A stretch of 64,000 bases of DNA from Saccharothrix sp. HUAS TT1 (GTDB lineage Bacteria; Actinomycetota; Actinomycetes; Mycobacteriales; Pseudonocardiaceae). The first letter of the stretch is position 1. Each line of letters begins with the position of its first letter. The notes under the pieces are model-generated. The model was given only the letters and a program-made list of their open reading frames with translations. It had not been told where the DNA came from and searched no databases. This document shows positions 1-7,172 of the stretch, in pieces. A program made the translations under genes and the position numbers. Where the stretch lies: positions 4,402,001 to 4,466,000 of the forward strand of contig NZ_CP160453.1 of assembly GCF_040744945.1 (NCBI RefSeq), in the 5' to 3' direction.

Positions 1-1692
1 CACCAGGCTCTGGCGGACCCGCGTGGACAACCGGGACCGGTGCTCCTTGGGCAGCAGCGGCAGCAGCCGCGGGCCCGGCACGTCGCGGGTGGTCAGCCCG
101 ACCAGCTCCGAGCGGTCCGGGTGCTGGTCGAGGTACAGCGACGCGCCCAGGGTGTTCATCGCCACGTGCAGCTCGCCCAGCACCAGGTCGAACTCGCCGC
201 GCCGCACCGCGTCCACGCCCGCCGCGGCGATCATCACGTCCGGGCTGAGGTAGCGGGCGGCGTTCCAGCCGCCGCCGGGGGAGGCGAACGCCCCGGCCGC
301 CCGCGCCGAGACCTCCGCCGTCGACAACCGCACGTCCCGCGCGCCCGCCGGCAGGTCCAGCACGTCGGCCCAGCGCCGCCAGAACTCGGCGCGCAGCTCG
401 GCGAGGTCGGCCACCGCGTCCCGGTGCAGCACCGGCATGCAGGCGAACCAGAACGTCGCCAGGTCCACCGGCCCGGAGGCGTCGAACACCCGCCGCGCGC
501 CGGCCAGCACCCGCCGCGCCAGCGAGGAGGTCAGCCAGGCGGCGCCGGCCAGCAGCGGCTCCAGCGCGCCCAGCTCCCGCAGCACCGCCCCGCCGAGCCG
601 GACGGTGGCCGAGCGCCGGGCGTCGGAGTGCGCCAGCGCCCGTCCCGGCGCGGTGGACCCGCCCTTCTCACGGGCCGCCGCGGCGTCGGTCAGCGCCTCG
701 AACTCCCGCTCCAGCGCCGACATCGCCTCGACCAGCTCGTCCGGAGTGGACGCCCGCGCGACCCGGCCGCGGCCCAGCTCCAACGCCCCCAGCGCGGCGA
801 GGCCGGGTGCGGCCACCTCGGCGGGCACCCCCTCCAGCCACGTCCGCAGGGCGCGTTCGGGGTGGGAGCCTGCGGGGACCTCCAGCCGCCGCACCAGGTA
901 CCGGCGGCTTTCCAGCCGCGCCAGGTCGTCGGTGACGTCGCGGCCCAGCTCCTCGCCGATCGCGACGGCGGACCGGGTGCCGTCGCAGAGCGACAGGACC
1001 TCCAGCAGCGGCGCGGCCACCGGTTTCGGCGGGCAGCCCGGCAGGGCCGCCTCGCCGTCGCCGACGCGCACGAACGGCACGCGGCGCGGTGCGACCCACG
1101 GCGCGAGCGCCGGGTCCTCGCCGAGCACGCGGGCCAGCGCGTCGATCGCCCAGCTGGCGAAGTACACGGTGGTCTCGGCGACCAGCCCCTCTCCGGGGTC
1201 GACCTCGACGCCGTCGACGCCGTCGTCCAGCCGACCCCAGCCGACCGGGCCGAAGAAGCCGATGGTGTCGTTCTTGACGCAGAACCGCTGCCAGTAGTGG
1301 GAGATCAGCTCCTCGCGCTGCCGGGTGCGGCTGGTGCGCCCGTCACCCGGCTCCCACTCCAGGAACGGCCGCACCGCCCGGCCGAGCACCGCCCGGTTCT
1401 GCCAGGCGATCGCGCTCTGGAACGCGTCGCCCGCGGCGATGTCCCGCATCTCCAGCGCCGCCTTGGCCGCCGCCGCCTCGAACGCCGCCTCGAAGACCTC
1501 CCACTCCGCGCCCCGCTGGGACTTCGCCGACGCGAACCGGTCGGCCGCCAGCCCCAGCCCTTGCGGGGCCAGCCGCAGCACGCCCTGGGCGGGGAAGCCC
1601 GCGCCGCGCACGCTGAACTGGTCCCACAGCCGCCACCGCCCGCCGGGCAGCGCCCGTTCCCCCCGGGCCGGCCCCTCCCGCTCGTCCGCCAT
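1..1692 (-). CDS. LanB-like dehydratase N-domain protein, second copy (3' end outside window)
   Basis: Partial gene: ATG at 1692, reading leftward off the edge, about 564 codons visible. It aligns along its length with the LanB-like protein at 4441-6762. Shared blocks are an N-terminal PGGRWRLWDQF, the signature FCVKNDTIGFFGPVGW (around residues 135-150), a GWNAARYLSPDV block and a GELHVAMNTLGASLY block. In the family (lantibiotic dehydratase N-terminal domain) these proteins use glutamyl-tRNA to glutamylate Ser/Thr, or, in PEARL relatives, add an aminoacyl group to a peptide C-terminus. The start lies one base after the PCP stop (1694-1696), so it is the last visible gene of a translationally coupled operon. 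Whether a C-terminal elimination domain follows cannot be seen. The family call rests on motif memory and paralogy; the substrate is unknown. Confidence 0.8.
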   Translation of the reverse strand, partial: MADEREGPARGERALPGGRWRLWDQFSVRGAGFPAQGVLRLAPQGLGLAADRFASAKSQRGAEWEVFEAAFEAAAAKAALEMRDIAAGDAFQSAIAWQNRAVLGRAVRPFLEWEPGDGRTSRTRQREELISHYWQRFCVKNDTIGFFGPVGWGRLDDGVDGVEVDPGEGLVAETTVYFASWAIDALARVLGEDPALAPWVAPRRVPFVRVGDGEAALPGCPPKPVAAPLLEVLSLCDGTRSAVAIGEELGRDVTDDLARLESRRYLVRRLEVPAGSHPERALRTWLEGVPAEVAAPGLAALGALELGRGRVARASTPDELVEAMSALEREFEALTDAAAAREKGGSTAPGRALAHSDARRSATVRLGGAVLRELGALEPLLAGAAWLTSSLARRVLAGARRVFDASGPVDLATFWFACMPVLHRDAVADLAELRAEFWRRWADVLDLPAGARDVRLSTAEVSARAAGAFASPGGGWNAARYLSPDVMIAAAGVDAVRRGEFDLVLGELHVAMNTLGASLYLDQHPDRSELVGLTTRDVPGPRLLPLLPKEHRSRLSTRVRQSLV

Positions 1693-1693
1693 C

Positions 1694-1948
1694 TCAGCCG
1701 ACCTCCAGCTCCTGCTCGACCACCGACGCGAGGTCGGCGGGGGACGGGTAGGCGAAGACCAGCGCCACCGGCACGTCCACGCCCAGCGTGGCCTGCAGGC
1801 GCGCGGTGATCTGGAACGCGGCCAGCGAGTCGCCGCCCGCCTCGAAGAAGTCGCTCTCGGAGTCGAGCGACGGGTTGGCCAGCGCCTCGCGGTAGACGTC
1901 GACGACGAGGTCGGTCAGCTCGGTCGCGGTGATGCCGATGGCGGTCAT
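1694..1948 (-). CDS. free-standing peptidyl/acyl carrier protein
   Basis: An 84-residue carrier protein. The phosphopantetheine site is the Ser in EAGGDSLAAF (about residue 42), with the acidic helix-2 surface usual for PCPs. Its ATG overlaps the stop of the PLP enzyme (ATGA, 1945-1948), and its stop is one base before the second LanB-like start. The context suggests it is the cognate partner of the free-standing A domain two genes upstream and may present an aminoacyl group to the PLP enzyme, the LanB-like proteins or the NRPSs (inference). The ATG is fixed by the overlap. Confidence 0.9.
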   Translation of the reverse strand: MTAIGITATELTDLVVDVYREALANPSLDSESDFFEAGGDSLAAFQITARLQATLGVDVPVALVFAYPSPADLASVVEQELEVG

Positions 1949-2919
1949 GGTCGGTCTCCTCTGGTGGTGGTGCGGTGGTCGACGTGCGGTGGTGGGACGG
2001 CCGAGCCGGCGAAGGCGAGCGCTTCGGCGGTGTTGCCGCCGGACACCACCACCGCGGCCGTCCCGGTGAAGCGCGATCCCAGCGCGCCGGCCAGCGCCAC
2101 GGCGCCGCTGGGCTCGGCGTGCACGCCCGCCCGGCGCAGCAGCGCCGCGGCGTGCGCGATGGCGTCGTCGGTGACGCCCACGAGGTCGTCGACGCGGTCG
2201 GCGATCACCGGCAGCGTCACGGCGCCGGGCCGCTGCCCGCGCAGCCCGTCGGCGATGGTCCGCGACGGCGGCACCGCCACGGGCGAGCCCCGGTCCAGCG
2301 AGAGGGCGTAGCGGCGGGCGTCGGCCGGTTCGACGCCGATGACCCGCACCGGCAGGTCCCGCGCCGCCAGGCACACCCCGGCCAGCAGCCCGCCGCCGCC
2401 GGTCGGCACGAACAGCGCGTCGACGCCGGGCACGTCCTCGAAGACCTCCACGCCCACCGTGCCCTGGCCCGCGACCACCAGTTCGTGGTCGGAGGACGGC
2501 ACCAGCCTGGCCCCGGTCGACGCCGCGTGCTCCCGGGCGCGGTGGTCGCGCTCGTCCACGCCGCCCGCCACCTCCAGCACGGTCGCGCCCAGCCCGCGCA
2601 GCGCGGCGGCCTTCGCCGGGCTCGCGCCCCCGGCCATGACCACGGTGACCGCGACGCCCAGCGCGCGGCCCAGGGTGGCCACCGCGATGCCGTGGTTGCC
2701 GGAGGACCCGGTGACGACCTCGCCGCAGGGCTCGGCCAGCAGGGCGTTGGCCGCGCCGCGGATCTTGAACGACCCGCCGCGCTGGACGTGCTCGGCCTTG
2801 AGCAGCACGCCCGGCACGGAGTCGAGCGCCAGCAGGGGTGTGCGCAGCACGTGCCCCTCGATGCGCCGGGCGGCGGCGAGCACGTCGGCCGTGCCCAGCC
2901 GGGTGTCGAGGCGGGTCAC
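1945..2919 (-). CDS. threonine/serine dehydratase-like PLP enzyme
   Basis: A 324-residue fold-type II PLP enzyme starting at GTG 2919, which overlaps the A-domain stop (GTGA). The PLP lysine is in GGSFKIRGA (about K51). GSSGNHG binds the substrate carboxylate, PTGGGGLLAG is the phosphate loop, and VVSGGN lies near the C-terminus. It matches the short catabolic threonine dehydratase/serine racemase group and has no C-terminal ACT regulatory domain, so feedback by isoleucine is unlikely. Known family reactions are Thr to 2-oxobutyrate, Ser to pyruvate, and racemisation or elimination of hydroxy-amino acids. In this operon it probably supplies or modifies a building block for the adjacent A domain and PCP. 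The exact substrate cannot be read from sequence. Confidence 0.85.
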   Translation of the reverse strand: MTRLDTRLGTADVLAAARRIEGHVLRTPLLALDSVPGVLLKAEHVQRGGSFKIRGAANALLAEPCGEVVTGSSGNHGIAVATLGRALGVAVTVVMAGGASPAKAAALRGLGATVLEVAGGVDERDHRAREHAASTGARLVPSSDHELVVAGQGTVGVEVFEDVPGVDALFVPTGGGGLLAGVCLAARDLPVRVIGVEPADARRYALSLDRGSPVAVPPSRTIADGLRGQRPGAVTLPVIADRVDDLVGVTDDAIAHAAALLRRAGVHAEPSGAVALAGALGSRFTGTAAVVVSGGNTAEALAFAGSAVPPPHVDHRTTTRGDRP

Positions 2920-4439
2920 CGCGCGCTCCCGGCGAGCGCGGCGCGGTCGACCTTGCCGCTGCGGGTGGTGGGGAAGCGGTCCAGGCGGGTGAAGCGCCGG
3001 GGCATCAGGTGCGGCGGCAGCGACTCGGCCAGGTGCGCGCGCAGCGCCGTGTCGCGGACCTCCGCCAGCTCGCCGGTGACGTGCGCGACGAGGTAGGCGC
3101 CTCGCACCTCGTCGGTGGCCGGGGTGACCGCCGCGCCGGTGACCGCCGGGTGGGTCAGCAGCACCGCCTCCACCTCGGCCGGGTCGACCCGGTGCCCGCG
3201 GACCTTGATCTGCCGGTCGTTGCGCCCCAGGTACTCCAGCACGCCGTCCGGCCGCCGCCGCGCCAGGTCGCCGGTGCGGTACAGGCGCGCGCCCGGCTCG
3301 CCGCACGGGTCGGGCACGAACCGGGTCGCGGTCAGGGCCGGCCTGCCGGCGTAGCCGCGGGCCACGCCGACGCCGCCGATGTGCACCTCGCCGACCTCGC
3401 CGTCCGGCACCGGCCGCAGGTCGCCGCCCAGCAGCCGCACCACCACGCCCGCCAGCGGCGTGCCGACCAGGTCGGCGTCCGCCTCGGGCCGGTCGGGCAC
3501 CTCGTGGCGGGTGGAGGTCATGGTGCACTCGGTCGGGCCGTACTGGTTGACCAGCCGGCCCGGCACCAGCGCCCGCCCGCCGGCGGCCAGGAACGGGCGC
3601 AGCGACTCGCCGCTGGTCGCCACCAGCCGCACGTCCCGCAGCGCCCGCGCCGCGCCGTCCTGGCGGGACAGGAAGGTCAGGAACGATGGGGTGGTGCTCA
3701 GGACGGTGTTGACGCCGTAGGTCCGCACCGCCTCGAACAGCTCCTCGGGGCGCAGCAGCGCCGACCGGGGCAGCACCACCAGCCGACCGCCCGCCAGCAG
3801 CGGGGCCAGGGTGTCGCGGATCGAGGCGTCGTAGCCCAGCGGCGCCAGCTGCAGCGCCGCGGTGTCCGGGCCGAGGTCGTTGTCCCGCACGGCGGACCGC
3901 AGGTAGGCCCGCAGCGAGCGGCGCTCGACCAGCACGGCGTTGGGGACGCCGGTGGACCCGGAGGTGTGGCTGACGTAGGCCAGCGACCGGGGGTCGTGCC
4001 GCCCCGCCGGCAGCGGCGCGACGGGGCCGGTGGTCCCGTCCTCGCCGACCAGCACGGTGGGACCGGGAACGGCGAACCGGCCGGCCAGGCCGCGGCTGGT
4101 GACCAGCGCCCGCGCGCCTTCCAACAGGGCGGCGGTGCGCAGGGGCGGCAAGTCGGTGTCCACCGTGAGGAACGCGCCCCCGGCCCGCAGCACCGCCGCC
4201 ATCGCCACCACCGCGTCCGCGCCGCGCTCCAGCGCGATGCCGCACACCACCTCGGGGCCGACGCCGTGGCCGCGCAGCACGCGGGCCAGCCGGTCGGTCC
4301 GCCGGGCGAGTTCCCGGTGGGTGAGCACGCCGTCGGGGGTGACGACGGCCGGTCGGTCCGGGTGACCGGCCGCGCTCGTGCCGACCGGGTCCGGGTCGGT
4401 CCCGATCAGGTCGGCCGCGCCCACGTCAGTCCCGCCCAC
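2916..4439 (-). CDS. free-standing NRPS adenylation domain
   Basis: A 507-residue stand-alone A domain that should activate an amino acid as aminoacyl-AMP and load a carrier protein in trans. Visible motifs are A3 [12 protein letters not shown] (residues about 160-170), A5 NQYGPTE, A7 YRTGDLA, A8 QIKVRGHRVDP and A10 RSGKVDR, which keeps the catalytic Lys. A3 has Asn where the family usually has Lys (PKG becomes PNA). By-eye pocket residues are D-A-R-S-A-S-Q-M-T; D235 is kept, which argues for an amino acid rather than an alpha-keto acid, but I recognise no matching code. The GTG start at 4439 lies one base after the LanB-like stop; an in-frame duplicate GTG at 4424 arises from a 15-bp tandem repeat. 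Candidate targets are the co-operonic PCP and the NRPS module without an A core at 63.1-63.4 kb. Confidence 0.88.
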   Translation of the reverse strand: MGGTDVGAADLIGTDPDPVGTSAAGHPDRPAVVTPDGVLTHRELARRTDRLARVLRGHGVGPEVVCGIALERGADAVVAMAAVLRAGGAFLTVDTDLPPLRTAALLEGARALVTSRGLAGRFAVPGPTVLVGEDGTTGPVAPLPAGRHDPRSLAYVSHTSGSTGVPNAVLVERRSLRAYLRSAVRDNDLGPDTAALQLAPLGYDASIRDTLAPLLAGGRLVVLPRSALLRPEELFEAVRTYGVNTVLSTTPSFLTFLSRQDGAARALRDVRLVATSGESLRPFLAAGGRALVPGRLVNQYGPTECTMTSTRHEVPDRPEADADLVGTPLAGVVVRLLGGDLRPVPDGEVGEVHIGGVGVARGYAGRPALTATRFVPDPCGEPGARLYRTGDLARRRPDGVLEYLGRNDRQIKVRGHRVDPAEVEAVLLTHPAVTGAAVTPATDEVRGAYLVAHVTGELAEVRDTALRAHLAESLPPHLMPRRFTRLDRFPTTRSGKVDRAALAGSAR

Positions 4440-4452
4440 GTCAGTCCCGCCC
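4423..4452. repeat. 15-bp perfect tandem duplication at the LanB-like/A-domain junction
   Basis: The unit ACGTCAGTCCCGCCC occurs twice back to back. On the minus strand each copy yields GGGCGGGACTGACGT followed by GGGC, so each gives a possible GTG start for the A domain (4439 and 4424), in frame because 15 is a multiple of 3. The upstream copy also contains the LanB-like stop codon. Confidence 0.9.
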
Positions 4453-6762
4453 GGTCTGGTCGAAGGCGACGAAGCGCAGCTCGGAGCTGTACTTGGCGCC
4501 GGTGTGGTCGGTCAGCCACGCCTGCTCCGGGTTGGGCAGCATCTCCGACACGGTCAGCCGAGCCGAGGGGTCCTCGCGCGCCAGCCGGCGCACCGCCTTG
4601 GCCAGCACGTTGACGTAGACCGGGCTGTCGAAGTCGACGTAGAACGGCCGGGGCTCGACGGGGGAGACGACGAAGGCGTAGCGGGGCAGCTCGTGCTCGT
4701 CGCGCCACGCCCGCGCCCGCACGAACCGGCGCGACTCGTGCTTCTCGGCGGCGAACTCCAGCGAGTCGGCGGTGAACCGCCAGGACTCGCGGGCGACCAC
4801 CACGTTGTCCACGGTCACCCGGGGCGAGTGGTCGGCGGCGGCCCGCAGGCTGAACCGGTCCATGATCCGGGCGGTCAGCGCGTTGCCGAACACGTCGATC
4901 ACCGGGAACACCGCGCCGTCGGGCAGCACCGCGACCAGGTCGCCGTCGCGCTCCTCGACCAGGACGTCCGCGCCCGTCGCGGTGCGCGGGCGGTGCGGGT
5001 CGGCGGTGTGGTCGACCATGCCCACCAGGTAGTCCCGCGGCCGGTTGAGCGCCGGGCGGCTGCGGGTGTTCCAGCGCGGCGGCTGCTCCTTGGGCAGCAT
5101 CGGCAGCAGCCGGGGGCCGGGGTAGTCGGTGTCGGTCTCGGCCAGCAGCTCGTCCTGGTCGGGGTGCTGCATGACGAACAGCGACGCGCTCATGGTGTTG
5201 ACGCCCACGTGCAGCTCGCCGAGCACCATCTCGAACTCGCCCCGCTCGACCGCGGCGGCGTCCTCGGCGACGATGAACACGTCCGGGCTGATGTAGCGGG
5301 CGACGTTCCAGCCGGTGGCGGGCTCCTCGAAGGCCTCCCGGACCCGGTCGGCGATCGCCGCGGACGACAGCCGTACCCGCCGCGCGCCCTCGGGGGCGTC
5401 CACGATGGCCTCCCAGCGGCGCTGCAGCTCGGCCTGCACGCGGTCGGCGTCGGCGATCGAGTCCGGGTGCGGCACGGGCAGGCACGCCATCCACAGCGAC
5501 GCCAGGTCCACCGCGGGCCGCTTCGCGCGCAGCGAGTCGAACGCCTCGCGCAGGTGGTCGCGGGCGATCTCGGCGTACCGGTTGGTCATCCACCGGGCCG
5601 CGGTCAGGCACTGGGCCAGCGGGGTCAGCTCCGCCAGCACGGCCGGGCCCAGGAGGGCGGTGGCCGCGCGGCGGGTGTCGGAGTAGACCAGCGCCCGGTT
5701 GGCGGAGGTCTTGGCGCCCTTCTCGCGCTGCGCGGAGGTCTGCGTGATCCCGACGAAGTCGGCCTCCAGCGCGGACATCGCCGCCAGCAGCTCGTCGGCG
5801 TCGCCCAGCGCCGCCCGCACCCGCTCCCGGCCGCGCTGGAGCACGTCGATCCGGTCCAGCGCCCGCTGCCGCGCCACCGGGTCGCCGACGCGCTCCACGA
5901 CCGACCGCAGCGCCTGATCGGGGTGGGCGCTGGCGGGGACGTCGATGCGCCAGGTGATCCAGCGGCGGCGCAGCAGCTCGTCCAGGGCGCCGAGCACGCC
6001 GTCCAGGTCGCGGCCGAGCCGTTCGGCGATCTCCACCGGCTGGTGGGCGCCGTCGCACAGCCGCAGCACGTCCTCCAGGCCCTCCGCCAGCGGCACGGCG
6101 GGGCGGCCCGGCAGGCTCACCGCGCCGTCGGCGACCCGGGCGAACGACACCCGGCGCGGCGGCACCCACGGGCGCATCCCCGGCTCGGCGCCGATCACCT
6201 TCGCCAGCGCGTCGATGCCCCAACTGGAGAAGTACACCTCCGCGGCGGCCAGGAGGTCCTCACCCGGCACGACGGTGACGCCGCGCGTGCCCCCCAGGTC
6301 CCAGCTACCCCAGCCGACCGGGCCGAAGAAGCCGATGGTGTCGTTCTTGACGCAGAACCGCTGCCAGTAGTGCGCCACCAGCTCCTCGCGCTGCCGCGGC
6401 ATGCTGGTGCGGCCCGCCGCGGTGGGCGTCCACGCCAGGAACGGCGCGATGCCCGAGCCGAGGACCGCCTTGTTCTGCCACGCCAGGGCCGTGCGGAACC
6501 GCGGTTGCGCGGCGATGTCCTGCAGCTCGCGGGCGGTGCGCACCGCCGACTCGGCGAAGAACGCCTCGAACTCCTCCCACTCCGGACCCGTCCACCGGTC
6601 GCGGGGCGCCACGTCGGCGAACTTGTCGGCGGCCACCCCCAGTCCCGGCGGGGCGAGGCGGAGCACACCGGCGGCCGGGAAACCCGTCCCGCGCAGGGCG
6701 AACTGGCCCCACAACCGCCAACCACCACCGGGCAACAGCACCGTTCCAGCCACGCTGACCAT
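4441..6762 (-). CDS. LanB-like dehydratase N-domain protein, first copy (no elimination domain)
   Basis: 773 residues. The N-terminal two thirds carry FCVKNDTIGFFGPVGWG (about residues 135-151) and VYSDTRRAATALL. The later part has GWNVARYISPDVFI, GELHVGVNTMSASLF, LPRYAFVVSP and TVSEMLPNPEQAWL, then TGAKYSSELRFV just before the stop. This is the layout of the glutamylation (N-terminal) domain of class I lantibiotic dehydratases, ending where a full LanB would continue into its elimination domain. It resembles split LanBs and PEARL ligases, which use aminoacyl-tRNA. ATG 6762 abuts a GGGAAGGG element with no spacing; GTG at 6753 (9-nt spacing) may be the real start. It follows MbtH by 28 nt and is coupled to the A domain. 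No ribosomal precursor peptide is evident nearby, so a carrier-bound or free peptide may be the substrate (inference). Confidence 0.82.
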   Translation of the reverse strand: MVSVAGTVLLPGGGWRLWGQFALRGTGFPAAGVLRLAPPGLGVAADKFADVAPRDRWTGPEWEEFEAFFAESAVRTARELQDIAAQPRFRTALAWQNKAVLGSGIAPFLAWTPTAAGRTSMPRQREELVAHYWQRFCVKNDTIGFFGPVGWGSWDLGGTRGVTVVPGEDLLAAAEVYFSSWGIDALAKVIGAEPGMRPWVPPRRVSFARVADGAVSLPGRPAVPLAEGLEDVLRLCDGAHQPVEIAERLGRDLDGVLGALDELLRRRWITWRIDVPASAHPDQALRSVVERVGDPVARQRALDRIDVLQRGRERVRAALGDADELLAAMSALEADFVGITQTSAQREKGAKTSANRALVYSDTRRAATALLGPAVLAELTPLAQCLTAARWMTNRYAEIARDHLREAFDSLRAKRPAVDLASLWMACLPVPHPDSIADADRVQAELQRRWEAIVDAPEGARRVRLSSAAIADRVREAFEEPATGWNVARYISPDVFIVAEDAAAVERGEFEMVLGELHVGVNTMSASLFVMQHPDQDELLAETDTDYPGPRLLPMLPKEQPPRWNTRSRPALNRPRDYLVGMVDHTADPHRPRTATGADVLVEERDGDLVAVLPDGAVFPVIDVFGNALTARIMDRFSLRAAADHSPRVTVDNVVVARESWRFTADSLEFAAEKHESRRFVRARAWRDEHELPRYAFVVSPVEPRPFYVDFDSPVYVNVLAKAVRRLAREDPSARLTVSEMLPNPEQAWLTDHTGAKYSSELRFVAFDQTGRD

Positions 6763-6790
6763 CCCTTCCCAGGTCTGTCGAGGGCTGTTG

Positions 6791-6994
6791 TCAGCCCTGC
6801 TGCCCCATCCGCTCGCGAAGGCCGCGCGGACGCATGTCGGTCCACACCCGCTCGACGTGGTCGAGGCAGACCTCGCGCGGCCCCTCGGTCCCGTCGGCGA
6901 CCCAGCCGGGTGGCAGGTCGCGGTCGGCGGGCCAGATCGAGTACTGCTCCTCGTCGTTCGTCACGACCCGGTACACCCGCTCGTCCTGTGTCAT
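6791..6994 (-). CDS. MbtH-like protein (left arm)
   Basis: 67 residues with the full MbtH signature: NDEEQYSIWP, LPPGW, then WTDMRP near the C-terminus. MbtH proteins bind A domains and promote their folding and activity. The chosen ATG at 6994 has GGGAG (7000-7004) five bases upstream; a longer frame to 7081 adds a basic stretch with no MbtH homology and was rejected. It heads the leftward operon and diverges from the first NRPS, so it probably serves the A domains of both transcripts. Confidence 0.95.
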   Translation of the reverse strand: MTQDERVYRVVTNDEEQYSIWPADRDLPPGWVADGTEGPREVCLDHVERVWTDMRPRGLRERMGQQG

Positions 6995-7172
6995 CGGCGC
7001 TCCCGATCGGTCGCTCTTGCGTTGCCGGGACAGACGATGCCGCCGGGTCGGGCGGCCGGGTAGAGAAGAACGCGCAGTCACGACGGCAACCGCGTCGTGC
7101 CGCTTCTTCCCTGGTGGGAGGCCCTTCCCGGCGAGCAGGCTGCGTCCAACTCAGCTCGCAGGGAGGTCGGCA
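6995..7172. promoter_or_regulatory. divergent control region between the MbtH operon and NRPS1
   Basis: 178 bp between two divergent biosynthetic transcripts, so it must carry both promoters. It holds a 7-bp inverted repeat (CACGACG 7079-7085 / CGTCGTG 7093-7099) and the NRPS1 ribosome site GGGAGG (7161-7166). I see no convincing -10 hexamer and none of the GATA-type heptamers found near the regulator genes. Confidence 0.45.

Noticed and set aside
7079..7099. 7-bp inverted repeat as a defined operator
   Set aside because: Short arms in very GC-rich DNA are expected by chance; noted only within the control region.
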